Source of the DNA: a virus
DNA: 24,282 bases
Strand: one strand, 5' to 3'
Virus record (IMG/VR): IMGVR_UViG_3300009182_000313
Coordinates: 1 to 24,282 of that record
A program made the position numbers and the translations under genes. Positions within the stretch are counted from its first letter, which is position 1, and every line of letters begins with the position of its first letter. Shown piece by piece: positions 7,901 to 18,200 of the stretch. The notes below the pieces were generated by a model. That model saw only the letters and a list, made by a program, of their open reading frames with translations. It was not told where the DNA came from and made no database searches.

Positions 7901-9218
7901 AGCAGATAGCTATATATTAAATAGAAGCTGGGGTACTAATTTATATTTTGCAAATGCAATGAGTCCAAATGATTTATTTTATAAAACATGGATTACAGAC
8001 ACAGGTAAGGTTAATATTATTACAAGATTAGGTCAAGTAAACAACAACACAGAGGTTGTATGGAGCGACACATATATATCGGGTACACAAATAAATGGCT
8101 CAAGTACATTCCGTTTGGGAAGTCAAACCTTTGTGTCAGATGATTGTGGTTCTATAAATAAACTTCAGAACACATCAAAGGTACAAGACCAGGGTAGTGT
8201 TATGTTAGCCTTGTGTGCAGTAGAAACTAATTCTATGTATCTTGGGGAAACGCAGATAACGGATAGTACAGGTGCAACACAGTTCTTTAGTGCAGGTAAG
8301 GATGTTGTGGGAACTATTAATATATTAAAGGGGAACTATGGTTGCATAGACCCTGCATCAGTTGTTCAGTATCGTGGTAATGTTTATTATCTTGATGCAA
8401 GTAATGGTAGATGGGTACAATATTCTGTAAATGGCTTAGATAATATATCATCAATAAAGATGTCAAGGTTTTGGAAGAATTGGTGCTACAAGTATATGTC
8501 TTTGACAAAGGATGAGATTGAGGCGTTTGGGAATAGACCGTATGTATTTGCAACGGTAGACCCTAGCCATGATGAGTTGTTGATAACAATTCCCAAACTT
8601 TCAGATGTACCACCAAAAGGATTTTTACCTGACTATCCATTGATAGTATATCCATTTGATATCCTAGACTATCAAGGTAAAACTATCTCTTACAAGTTAG
8701 GTACAGGAGCTGTAGTACAACCACATTGGCAGAGTGCATTTAGTTTCAACACAGAATACTTCTGCACAATACAGAACAGGTTGTTTTCATTTAAAAATGG
8801 TAATGCTTGGGAACACAATCAAGACAATCAAAATATATTCTATGGAGTATATTCCCCGTCACAAATAATGTTTACATCAAACATTTTACCACAAATGCCG
8901 AAGGTTTATGATAATTTTTTATCAGAATCTAATATTGTTCCAAATTTTGTGTATTTTTATAATGAATTCCCTTACTTACAAACATCAGACTTAGAGGACA
9001 TTAGTTTTGTACAGAAAGAAGGAATTTGGTACGCACAGATATTGAGAAACAAGGTAGTACCAACAACAAGTGGTGATGTGTATACAGGTTTGTTAACGGC
9101 TGAGGTAATGAGGAATACTAATATGTTTGTTTTAGCAGAGTATTCCCCAACAACATCACCTTTACAACTTCGTATTTTAGAACTAGGAATGTCAATAAGT
9201 AAAGGTCATATAGTTTAA
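4932..9218 (+). CDS. Large tail nozzle/muzzle-like protein with FISUMP domain insert
   Basis: The protein has 1428 residues and no visible signal peptide or membrane segment. The N-terminus (GDIQSGRLNADDSPFAVTTN, then EWVNAQNVRTG, ESVGGNVEIP) and the stretch after the insert (ITIGSIEDTENNRFVYFDYD) fit a beta-propeller-type nozzle protein like T7 gp12 and the crAss-like muzzle. Residues about 67-250 are a full FISUMP domain. Its hallmarks are DQKWSAQNLNVTKY, CWYNNDP, LYNWYAV, LAPQGWWIPTRYEWQQL, GGKLKEEGFAHW, SGFTALGNGFRD and IWSATEY. The rest is a long beta-rich chain. Codons for residues about 440-1030 are markedly AT-richer than either flank. It follows the adaptor-like gene and precedes internal-protein genes, the T7-like order. 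The likely role is the tail tube end, possibly with carbohydrate or surface binding through the insert. It is twice T7 gp12 in length. A receptor-binding or baseplate role cannot be excluded. Confidence 0.55.
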   Translation: MRQKDLKYFGDIQSGRLNADDSPFAVTTNEWVNAQNVRTGTTDKGVTGVVESVGGNVEIPKPADLASVVIGDQKWSAQNLNVTKYRNGDDILEVTDPTAWAALTTGARCWYNNDPATGIMLYNWYAVNDPRGLAPQGWWIPTRYEWQQLSTYLGGDTVSGGKLKEEGFAHWISPNTDATNSSGFTALGNGFRDSNGSFLQINESGNIWSATEYSPSPVDYANYVGLLYNTAEVEFNAESKQLGFSVRVITFNSQYITIGSIEDTENNRFVYFDYDTVRSHQVPIANIVLLGTLFPATNLIYTYDSRAAVLKAGDGITIINGAGTAVLFTIISFTIDPVSSYYRIELSDIFPINDSFTTDIFYTAGGEDKIVCMYTDANTQYNVLTSSEVIGGLNFDKNSLIHSAHIANNILSWTDSTNNEPRKINIESGIGANYLLFPTTEKRYTFPLNFDEITLIKRPPISTPNFIKDYDALFTKNFINNESFEFAFQYQYYDYETSVISSYSASSRYNFPVTAPDNSPNRIIITMDFNEFIPNTVKIVNLIVRSSDTNYAFIVKSWDKGLAQDENQILDHNNNINALTYNFYNDTIGIVIAEPDVLRPFDNIPIYSQSHEIAKQRYFLANNIDGYDTPLTTSMGIGVGSFLNPTTTTKNTQLIKISHGGKHNTIPFQWYGYSGWYFYLSWAEQPGWYLLNGYDTTVFTFSLNAPGYPTPPAPPSSIVYNTANLRFQGRDIQTVINKTTPSAYKNKSSSTTPGSTIPITGITGNIFNAFPQSSIYKCGMVFYDYAMRKCGVVTNNNCSISTPERDFNYTVAISSFIWGVTNATPLLEIPDWAYYYAPVLTKNQDKRFFIQSFTNQAKYFTKDSSGNYVYSDLFLPATIGIALNTNALNNSGLGYVFTEGDICILTKDFGSPAYQTFTLNVIGQDNNYILLQSKNISDPNPLTDIKFVYEIYTPYKSAQPEPFYEMGEIYKINNPGTIYREYSQLYGYFIADSYILNRSWGTNLYFANAMSPNDLFYKTWITDTGKVNIITRLGQVNNNTEVVWSDTYISGTQINGSSTFRLGSQTFVSDDCGSINKLQNTSKVQDQGSVMLALCAVETNSMYLGETQITDSTGATQFFSAGKDVVGTINILKGNYGCIDPASVVQYRGNVYYLDASNGRWVQYSVNGLDNISSIKMSRFWKNWCYKYMSLTKDEIEAFGNRPYVFATVDPSHDELLITIPKLSDVPPKGFLPDYPLIVYPFDILDYQGKTISYKLGTGAVVQPHWQSAFSFNTEYFCTIQNRLFSFKNGNAWEHNQDNQNIFYGVYSPSQIMFTSNILPQMPKVYDNFLSESNIVPNFVYFYNEFPYLQTSDLEDISFVQKEGIWYAQILRNKVVPTTSGDVYTGLLTAEVMRNTNMFVLAEYSPTTSPLQLRILELGMSISKGHIV
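5130..5680 (+). other. FISUMP (Fib_succ_major) domain coding segment
   Basis: Residues about 67-250 of the 1428-residue tail protein match the FISUMP consensus from end to end. The QxWxAxNLNVxxYxNGD opening, the tryptophan-rich core (NWYAV, GWWIP, EWQQL), GGKLKE..HW, SGFTALGNGFR and the closing GFSVRVI are all present. The flanking sequences, GNVEIP before and YITIGSIEDTENN after, read as one continuous structure when the domain is removed. It therefore looks like a cleanly inserted module. Such domains are common in secreted Bacteroidetes proteins; their ligand is not known to me. Confidence 0.8.
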
Positions 9219-9228
9219 AACTATAGTT

Positions 9229-9756
9229 ATGCAAAACGAAGAAAAGTCAGTGGTTACAATTTCGGCTTCTGACATACAAGAGAAGACTAAGGAGCAGAAG
9301 ATAGACGAACTAGAGTCAATAATGGCTGAGAACTTTGACATAATTAGTTGCCCATTAAATCACAGGTTTACAGATGGGCTTTATGTTAGGGAAATATTCA
9401 TGCCAGCAGGTTCTTTGATTGTAAGCAAGATACACAAAACACAGCACCAATATTTTATATTGAAGGGGTCTGTTTCTGTTTGGATAGATGAGGGCGTAGA
9501 GCAATATTTGGAAGCACCATATATTGGTGTTACAGAACCAGGCACAAGGCGTGTTTTATATATTTGGGAAGACTGCATTTGGGCAACGGCTCATGCTAAT
9601 CCAGAAAATGAAGATGAGTTTCAGGTAGAGGAAAGGATTATAGAAAAGCATGACAACCCAATGCTTCCCACAGACCTAAAAGAAAAATTAAAAATAATAA
9701 ATTCATCTAATAGCGTTAGATTAGATTCTGTTAACAATAAAAATTTAGAACTATGA
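9229..9756 (+). CDS. Cupin-fold protein
   Basis: The protein has 175 residues. The centre has the cupin order. LYVREIFMPAGSLIVSKIHK is followed by TQHQYFILKGSVSVWIDEG, giving H69 and H73 in the first motif and the ILKG turn. Then come a PGTRRVLYI motif (104-112) and H122 in a strand, CIWATAHAN. This is a single-barrel cupin, probably able to bind a metal through the histidines. About 35 charged residues precede the barrel and a disordered asparagine/serine tail follows it. It lies between the nozzle gene and the internal-protein genes and overlaps the next gene by four bases (ATGA), so it is co-expressed with virion genes. Its substrate is unknown; it could be a virion decoration or an enzyme. 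Confidence 0.6.
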   Translation: MQNEEKSVVTISASDIQEKTKEQKIDELESIMAENFDIISCPLNHRFTDGLYVREIFMPAGSLIVSKIHKTQHQYFILKGSVSVWIDEGVEQYLEAPYIGVTEPGTRRVLYIWEDCIWATAHANPENEDEFQVEERIIEKHDNPMLPTDLKEKLKIINSSNSVRLDSVNNKNLEL

Positions 9757-10550
9757 GTTTTGCAGCAATAGCAATAGGAGGCGCAGTTGTATCAGGGGCA
9801 GGTGTAGTTGGAGGTATAGCTAGTAGAGCGCAGGCTAACAAACAAATCAGAAATCAGCTCAAGAACAGACCGATGCCACAGATAAGTAACTTGGCAAGGA
9901 CTCAATTAAATGCAAGAATGCCAGGGGCAGAGCAGCAAGAAAGAAATATATATCAAAGTGGAGCTAACGCTATGGGAAGAACACAGCAAGCAGCCACGTC
10001 TGCTGCTGATGTAATGCAGGCTGCTGCTGGAATACAATCTCAAACAAATAATGCTATGGCAGCCTTGGGTCTTCAAGAAGCTGGTGATTACCAAAGAAGA
10101 TACGGCAACTTGGTTAACGAAGAGCAATATAATCAAGCACAAAGAATGCAAGACTTTGAAACAGTCAATTCAGCTCAAGCGGCTATTGCTCAAAATAGAG
10201 CAAAGTCTTGGGGAGATGCTGCTCAATTTGGAATGGGCGCAACATCAATAGGTTTAAGTGGTATGGGTGGCTCATTTGGGAAGGTTGGCGGAGGTGGGGG
10301 AGTAAATCAAGCTAATGCTGTATCTAATATGTCAAAGATGGGATACCCAACAGCTAATATGCCATCAAACATGGGATTAGTTCCAGGAGCATTAAATCCA
10401 TTTGCATTAAGAAATATGGGTAATATGGGGAATGGTAGTATAATCGGCAGTTATGGTCAAAGAGGAATACTTCCAAATGCAAATAATCCATATTATTATC
10501 AACAACAAGCATTAATGTATCCTCAGCAATATCCAGGTGGGTATGAATAA
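9753..10550 (+). CDS. Putative small internal virion protein (T7 gp14-like position)
   Basis: The protein has 265 residues. Residues 1-25 are an alanine/glycine-rich hydrophobic helix (FAAIAIGGAVVSGAGVVGGI) followed by basic residues. A glutamine/alanine-rich helical region comes next (GRTQQAATSAADVMQAAAGI, QEAGDYQRRYGNLVNEEQYN). Then there is a glycine-rich hinge (GGSFGKVGGGGGV) and a low-complexity tail rich in N, M, G, Y and Q. This is the build of the smallest ejected core protein of podoviruses (T7 gp14), which forms a pore in the outer membrane. Position agrees: it precedes two progressively larger genes, as in T7 14-15-16. Translation is coupled to the cupin gene through ATGA. Sequence identity to gp14 itself cannot be judged. 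Confidence 0.5.
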   Translation: MSFAAIAIGGAVVSGAGVVGGIASRAQANKQIRNQLKNRPMPQISNLARTQLNARMPGAEQQERNIYQSGANAMGRTQQAATSAADVMQAAAGIQSQTNNAMAALGLQEAGDYQRRYGNLVNEEQYNQAQRMQDFETVNSAQAAIAQNRAKSWGDAAQFGMGATSIGLSGMGGSFGKVGGGGGVNQANAVSNMSKMGYPTANMPSNMGLVPGALNPFALRNMGNMGNGSIIGSYGQRGILPNANNPYYYQQQALMYPQQYPGGYE

Positions 10551-10561
10551 AAAATAAAAAA

Positions 10562-12211
10562 ATGGCAGATTTTTCACAGTTTATAATTCCCCAACAAGAT
10601 TTTAGTGGACTATATAAAATAGGTCAACAACTAGAGGGGAAGCAACAAGCAAAAGCTAAGGCAGCTCAAGATGCAGCAAATAAAAAGGCTGCTACATCAG
10701 CACAATTAGCTAAGGATTTAGAATTGTCAAATTTTACTACTGGTACTGTAGAAGACCAAATATTCTCAAGAGATTTAGGCAGACTTCAACAAAAAGCTGA
10801 TTTAATGGCTCAGGGTGGGTATGATTATAATCATATAAGAATGGGAATTGCTGACGATGTAGCTAAATTGAGAACAGCAACAGAGAATGTAAAGTACGCT
10901 GAAACGCAAAGAAAATTAGGATTAGAAAATATAAAAGGCAAGAAAGGGTATAACCCAGATGCATACAATGCTGAATTTATAAAGAAATATTATTTAGATG
11001 CTGATGGTAAGCCAAGGGAAGACTATTGGAACTTAGATACAGCAGTAGACTTTGACTCTGAAATTAAAAAGAGTGGTAATATTTATAATTTAGATGAGGC
11101 TGTTGGGGAAGATATAAAAAATATGGCTAAAAGTTCTAAAGAAACGGATGTTAATGAAAGAGATGCAAATGGTTATGTTAGAAAGGTTAAAAAGAAAATA
11201 CAGACATCTTCTTCATTTGTCCCAGATATGGATGCCAAAGGTGTATTTCAGGGAGTAGTTCCCGAACACACAGTAGCACCAACCACAGACGCAAATAAGA
11301 CAATAAGCGAATACATATCTGGGGATGCTAACAAGCCACTAAGAATGGTGTCAGATAACGAGTTTAATAGGATGAGATATAACCCTGCCGTTATGGGGGG
11401 CGTTAATGCAGAAACTCAAAAGTTTGCACAGGCTTTGGGTCGTGTTCCCAAACCAGAAGAAATAATAGCATTCCAAAAAGCAAAGCTATACGACATATAC
11501 GCTAACAACGCCAAGGTAGGATTTGTACATGAGGATGTACAAGAAACCAAAGCACCTATAACTAAAAATATAACAAATGTTAGTGTAGGGGGAGCAGGTG
11601 GAGAAAAAAGGGATATATATACTCCTGCTGCTGAACAATATAAATCTCTTCAAGACCAAAAAGATAAAGCTGCTATTTTATTAAAGCAAGGCAAGAGTGT
11701 AAATGAAGTTTCAAAAGAAACGGGATTACAGCCAGACGCTGTACTAGCGTCACAGCAAGGTAGAAATACAGCTATGCTTCCATTGAATAGAGAAGACTTA
11801 GATGCGGAATTTTCAAAAAGTATTGTAGGGATAATTAAAGATTTAAAACTAGGATACGAAGTAACGGAACAAGGCAAAAAAGAAAAAAAAGAGTATGGTT
11901 CGGATAATTTAGGTGTAAAGTTAAATAAGCAAGGCAATTGGGAAGTGTATCCTGTTTTAGATAATAAAATAGGAAAAAGATTAACTACTATAGATGCCGC
12001 TACGTTGGGATATAAAGTACAGCCTAATGCAAAAGGCAAAACTATATTAGCAATAGAAGAAAAAAAAGGCATACCCAAATCTGCACCATCAATAAAATCT
12101 TATGATAATGCAACTCAAAAAAAGATTTCATCTTTTATGGGTAAGAATAAATTAAGCGAAAGCGATGCTATAAAAATACTTATTGCTGAAGGGTTAATAA
12201 AAAAACCATAA
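10562..12211 (+). CDS. Putative internal virion/cargo protein (T7 gp15-like position)
   Basis: The protein has 549 residues, is soluble, and is lysine- and alanine-rich with no membrane segment. The N-terminus has a coiled-coil region (IGQQLEGKQQAKAKAAQDAA) and continues with IFSRDLGRLQQKADLMAQGG, a signature I associate with phage internal proteins. A middle region follows (KKGYNPDAYNAEFIKKYYLD, FVPDMDAKGVFQGVVPEHTV). The C-terminal helix pair reads KKISSFMGKNKLSESDAIKI. No catalytic motif is visible. It lies between the gp14-like and the giant gene, with 11- and 12-base A-rich spacers, so I infer a capsid-internal protein ejected with DNA. This is supported by order and composition rather than by a diagnostic motif. 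Confidence 0.45.
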   Translation: MADFSQFIIPQQDFSGLYKIGQQLEGKQQAKAKAAQDAANKKAATSAQLAKDLELSNFTTGTVEDQIFSRDLGRLQQKADLMAQGGYDYNHIRMGIADDVAKLRTATENVKYAETQRKLGLENIKGKKGYNPDAYNAEFIKKYYLDADGKPREDYWNLDTAVDFDSEIKKSGNIYNLDEAVGEDIKNMAKSSKETDVNERDANGYVRKVKKKIQTSSSFVPDMDAKGVFQGVVPEHTVAPTTDANKTISEYISGDANKPLRMVSDNEFNRMRYNPAVMGGVNAETQKFAQALGRVPKPEEIIAFQKAKLYDIYANNAKVGFVHEDVQETKAPITKNITNVSVGGAGGEKRDIYTPAAEQYKSLQDQKDKAAILLKQGKSVNEVSKETGLQPDAVLASQQGRNTAMLPLNREDLDAEFSKSIVGIIKDLKLGYEVTEQGKKEKKEYGSDNLGVKLNKQGNWEVYPVLDNKIGKRLTTIDAATLGYKVQPNAKGKTILAIEEKKGIPKSAPSIKSYDNATQKKISSFMGKNKLSESDAIKILIAEGLIKKP

Positions 12212-12223
12212 AATACATAAATA

Positions 12224-15200
12224 ATGTCTGGAGCTAAAAAATATGATTTTTCCGCATTTGATGAAGCTGTTAGCAACAAAGAGCAAGCTCCATCTAATAC
12301 TCAATACGATTTCTCTGATTTTGATGATGTAAAAAAAAAAGTAGATGGTCAATCTGGTGGTCAAGAATTAAAGACAAATACCAATCCCCCTACACCCTCA
12401 CCATCACCATCAAATTTACAAGAAGGGGGAGAAAAGCCAAGTTGGCAAACAAGCGCACTTAATCCTGCATACTCAGCACAACAAGCTCAATTAAAAGAAG
12501 ACCAAAGTAAATACATAACGCCTCCTGTATCAAAGGAGGCTAAAGCTGATTTAGGCGCAACTAAGGCTAAGTTAAATATTGCTACAATGCAATTAAAGCC
12601 ACAAGAAAAAATTCAGCTTCCCACAACAAAAAAATTATTTGCAGTTAGCGTTACTGGTGGCGGAAGAACTCCTTTAGCAGAAACGGAAGAAGGGGCTTTC
12701 CAAGGTGCAGAAGATTATGCAAAATATATATGGGATAGAACTGTTGAAACCGTAGGTAAAATTACTTCTGGTACTGTAAAAGGATTAGGCAGAATGATAG
12801 CAATGGGGGATGACCCTAATTTCCCTAAAGAAGCATTTATAAAAGGGGTAGATGAATTAGGCGAAAAAGCTAGAAAAAAAATAGTATCCCCTTTAACGTC
12901 AAATCTGAATGAAAAAAGAAAGCAAGATTTTGATGATAGTTTCCTTGCAAGCACTGTAGCATCATTACCAGGATTAGCTATAGAGGCAGCAGTACCATAT
13001 GGCGTAGGGTTTATGGCAGATGCATTTGATGGTGCAATTACTAATATAAATAATACAAAAGAAGGAGCAAAACTTCCCGAAAGCATGAAGACCATATATG
13101 CAGCAAGCTCAGCAGCAGCTATGGGTATTTTAATGGAAGCAGGTATAGATAAAATTGTTGGGAATAAAATTGGGGTAGTTACTAATAAATTAACTGCTGA
13201 AACTATAACGAAACTTCTTTCTGAATCAGAAGCTCCCATAACAAAAGAAGCATTTGATGCAGCATTCAAACAAACAGCTAAAACATTTAAGAATAAACTT
13301 CTTACAAATACAGCTCAATTAGGACATTCCGCTGCTGTTGGTGCTGCCTTTATGGGTAGCAATGAAGCCTTGAATATAATGGCTGAAAAGGCAATAAATA
13401 AATATGAAGATAAAGATGTTTTTGAGCCTACTTCATTTGGTCAAGATGTAGCTAGAATAATAAAGAAAAGTGCAGAAGGAGCTGGATTTGGTTTAGTTAT
13501 GGGAGGTGTCCATATTCCATTTAATAAGGTAGATAACTATATTAAAACAAAGGTAGCAGAAGCAAAGACTCCCGAAGATATAAATAAATTAAAACAAGAT
13601 TTAGCTCAAAATGTACAAAATAGAGGCATAGATGCTAATTCAGCACAAAGAATTAATAATTTAATTGATGAATATACCAATATTCATAGCCAAATACCAG
13701 CAGAAGTTCAAAATAAAAAACAAGTAGCAGAAAAGATAAAGCAAAGCAATGATTTAAAACAGCAAGCTACTCAAACTTTAGAAAGCGCATCAACTTTACA
13801 CCCTGCATTTCAGTCAGAAAAAGTAGAGGAAGCTCAAAATTTATCAAAGGCTGCTGATGATATTGATAATAAAGTATCAGAAAAACCAATTTATAAAATA
13901 GGAGATAGAGAGGTAGATAGAAATACATTTGAGCAATTTGTAAAAAATAATGACGCTACTACTAAAGATATTGATTTGTATGTTGAGGGAGATGATGAAA
14001 TGAGTACCGAATTAGAAAAGATAGGTGGCGTATCAAAAGTAGCAGATGTAGAAGCAGGTATTCCCGAACACACAATAAAAACACAAACAAATGATAAAGA
14101 AAACATCCCAGGGTTACCAAGTAAAGTCGGAGTCGGGGAAGAACCTGTCACAACCGAACCTATCAAAGGAGCAGGCGCAGAAGAGATTAGCACAAGTGGA
14201 GTACTTCAAGCACCAGGGGCTGAAGGAGAAGGGAAAGGAATTGGTGATAAAGTTGGGGAAGAAGTAAAATCCAAAACAGATGCTGAGATAGAAACAAGGA
14301 TGTCTGAATTAGAAAAGAGTAATAATTATGATACAGGTGAATTTGATATTCTTGAAAAAGAAATGGAAAAAAGAGAACGAAATAGTGTTTTTGGTGTAAC
14401 ATTAGATAAAGTAAATGATGCGGTTGATGCTCTGATGAAAAAAGAAAAAGAAATGCCAAATGGATATGGTTCTTTTATTGAAAAAAGCGATGCAAGAGAA
14501 ACAAAAGCAGTAGCAACAAAATATTTAAATGCAAAAGAACTTACCGATAAAGAATTAAAACAAGATTTTTCAAATGCATTAAGAGGAAGACCTACCACTT
14601 GGTATGCTGATGGATTAAAATTAAGAGAATCATTAAAAGAAGCTACTAGTAGAGGTATTGATACAAAAGAAATGGTAGGTGAAGCAATTAAAGTATATAC
14701 AGATGCAGGATATGATATTGAAACAGCAAAAGATGTAGTAGCTGGTATGTTAAAGCCTGTATTTGAAGGTTCAACTGAAGCAAAGCCAGAACTTCCCCAA
14801 CAAAAAACAGTAGAACAACTAAGAGCAGATGAACAAGCCGAGTACGATGCGATGCCTGACCCAACAGACGAAGCAAAGCGAAAAGAAATTTATGACAAGT
14901 ACGATAAACTTATTAAACCTTTATTAAAAGAAGATGTAGGAAAGCTAGAAGTTCCCAAACAAGAAGAAACAAAAATAACAGGCATAGATGAAAAAGAAGT
15001 AGCAAGACTAGCTAAGCCTACTACAGATAGAATGGTAGAAATAGAACGTGAATTTGAAAATAAAGGATATACCATAGATACTACTTATGATAACGAAATA
15101 ATTGTAAATGATAAAGACGGGGAGCAAGTAGAGTTTGAAGATTTGCCAAATGAATTAAAGGATATTACATTAGAATATCAAGCCGCTACTGCAAAACTTG

Positions 15201-18200
15201 GAGAGGTTAGTGATAAGGCTAGGGAAATGGCACTTGCCGAATCTAGGAAAGTAGTAGAAACGGAAGCGGAGGTAGTTGAGCCTGAAAAGGTAGCACTTCC
15301 CGAACAAAATCAAGAACAAGTAAACCAACAAGAACTAAGAGAAACAGAAAACCTACTAAATGACGGAGATAAAATAAGAAAAGAAGGCAAGTATGTAAAA
15401 GACGGTGTTGAGTATGTTAGAAATGAAAAAGGTTTGGGAATCAAATCCGAAGAAGGTGGCAGTGTTAGATTTACAAGTGAGCCAGGTGGTGGCGGTGTAT
15501 CAGTTCCCTTTACATACAAATTAGTAGAATCGGAAACACTACAGCCTTCGCATCAAGACGGACTAAGAAATCCTAATCATTTTATATGGGAAGCACAACC
15601 TAAGAATAGAAATGACGAAGGTAGTATTCAAGCGGAAGAAGGATTTGCAAACAAGCCAAGGTTTGCTGAAATGGGCGAAAATACAAATGCGTATAGTGGT
15701 GCACCTGTAGTTAATGAAAGAGGTGAAGTTATACAAGGTAATAATCGTTCAGCAGGGTTAAAGAAGGGATACCAAAGGGGTATTGAAACATACAAAAAAT
15801 CACTTGCTGAAAATGCTGAAAACTTTGGATTTACAAAAGAACAAGTAGAAGGAATGAAAAATCCTGTTCTTGTAAGGGAAGTAGCAGTATCTGATACAGG
15901 CGCAATAGAACTAGGAAATTACGATGTAAAGGATTTGGAGTCGGGAGGTAAAAGAAGATTAGACCCTGTAGCCATAACAAGAAGAATGCCTTTTGAATTA
16001 AAGGGTAGAATAGCTGACTTGTTATTTAAGGGTGAGGGAACTCTTAATCAAGCCATTAGAGAGAATACAAAAAGATTAATGGAATTAATTAACCCATTCC
16101 TTAATCAAGCACAGAGAAATACTATTTTTAAGGACGGGGAATTGACGCAAGACGGGGCTAAGGATTTAGAAACTGTAGCACAACATTTCTTATTTGATGG
16201 CGGAGATACAGCACTTCCCGAACTTCATGATAATCTATCTCATACCCAAAAAGAAGGTCTAAGAAAATCATTACCATATATATTTTCTACAGGTATAGAA
16301 AAAAGCATAGTACCAGAAGTACAAGAAGCTATAATTGCATTAAACGACTTTGCTGCAAGTAAAGCAGGAAGTTTTGATAATTGGTTAGCTCAGTCCGATA
16401 TGTTCAATAACGGAATGACACCAAAAGACAAGTATTCCCCAACAGCAATAAAATTAGCAGAAATACTAAATGATGCTAAAAACCAAAAAGAAATAACAAA
16501 CCAATTTGGTAAATACGCAGAATTAGTAAATGATAAACCTGCTACAATGTTTGATGAAGCCACAAAGGGCATTTCTAAAAAAGAAGGTATTAAACAAATA
16601 TTTAAAACAGAATATGATGAAAGTAAAAGACCCGCAATTAGTGAAGGAGGTGGTAAGCAGATTCCTACACAAGAAGAACCACTCCCACAACCATCTGCTG
16701 AACCAAGTGCAACAAAGCCTACTAAGCCAACAACAAGAGCCACAGCAGAAGCAGCCAAGCCAAAGCCAGCAGAGCCAAAGCCAGCAGAGCCAAAACCAAC
16801 AGCTCCCGAACAAACAGCCATAGAAAAAGCAAGAGAAGCAAGAAAGACAGCTAAAGAAAAACTTGATACTATAAGAAGAGGGTTGGGCATCACTCCTGAC
16901 CCTAAAAAAGAAGCGGAAGCTCTATTTGAATACCATAAAGCATTAGTTACGGAAGCTAAAGAATACATTAAGGAAGGTGTTAAATCCGTAGAAGAATGGG
17001 CTAAGGAGGTAGGGGAAAAGGTAGGCGTTGCCTTGAAATCAGCATGGGACGAAGCAAGCGGTAAGATTTCCCCTACAGAAAAAGTAGAAGATTTAAAATA
17101 TACAATAAATGATTTGCCAAAAATAGAAGCCGAGAATATAGTTCTATCAAAAGGTAAAATACAAATGGGGGGTGAAGATGTAAGGGGGATAACTGTTGAG
17201 GAAAATAAAGAAAGAAGAAAAGATTTAGGTATGCCAGAAAGACAACCTAATCCAGAATCTTTTGAGCAATGGGATAATGAAGCTAAAAGTATTGTAGAAA
17301 ATGGATACAATATGAATAATCTTATTGAAAAAATGGAAAGGGGGGAAGCGACAACTCCTGTAGAAAATTCAATAAGGAAAATATTTGCTGCCACAATAGA
17401 TAAAAAATTAACAGAAAATCCATCTGATGAATTTTTAACTCAAGCAAGAAGATTTATAAAGGCATCCGATGTAGCTAGTTCCCAAGCAGGTAAAAATTTA
17501 GTTTCATTAAAATCAAATTCAAATCCACTTGAAACTATAACGGATTTCTATATGGCTAAAATGGATGCCAACGGAGTTGATGTCCTTACGGAGCAACAAA
17601 AAATTGATGTTCAAGAGCAATTTGATAAAATAAATGCAGCCAAGCAAGAATTTGAAATTAAATTAAAAGAGGCAGAAGATAAAAATTTAGCGTTGTTGGC
17701 TCAGAACGAATTGCTAAAACAACAAAAAAATAATCCTAAGCCAAAAGTTCCCAAACAAAAGAAAGATTTCATAGAAGAAAGACAATCTCTTAAAGACCAA
17801 TTAAAACAAGCAATACAAAAATATAAAAACAATTTAAACAAATTAGGCATATCGCCAGATGGTGGAGCTGAGAATTTTGCTATAACGGTAGACATGGCTA
17901 AGATAATAGCCAAAATAGCTAAAAGCCATGTTGAAGAAGTGGGAGCTAAATTATCAGAAGTAACAAAAAGAACGCTTGATGATGTAAAAGACTTATTTGA
18001 TGGGATAACAGAAAAGGATATAACAAACGTAATTGCAGGGGAGTATTCGGAAGGTAAAAAAACAAAATCTCAATTACTAGCCGACTTAAATGAAATTAAA
18101 TCAGAAGCTAAATTATTAAATGAATACCAAAGAGTTTTAAATGGCGAAGCCAAAACAGAAAAAGATAAAATAAAAAAGAATCAAAAATTAGTTGATTTAA

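Noticed and set aside
12331-12340. Run of ten A residues as a programmed frameshift site
   Set aside because: The run encodes Lys codons in the open frame of the giant gene, which continues for 2600 codons; no alternative frame product of interest follows. It remains a possible sequencing-error hotspot only.
12715-13269. 184-codon open frame on the - strand
   Set aside because: Antisense to the giant gene, with a hydrophobic, serine-rich composition from the complement of Ala/Lys/Glu codons; no independent coding signal.
16390-17394. 334-codon open frame on the - strand
   Set aside because: It lies wholly inside the giant + strand gene, is serine/leucine/phenylalanine-rich as expected from the complement of purine-rich lysine/glutamate coding DNA, and shows no domain pattern or promoter.
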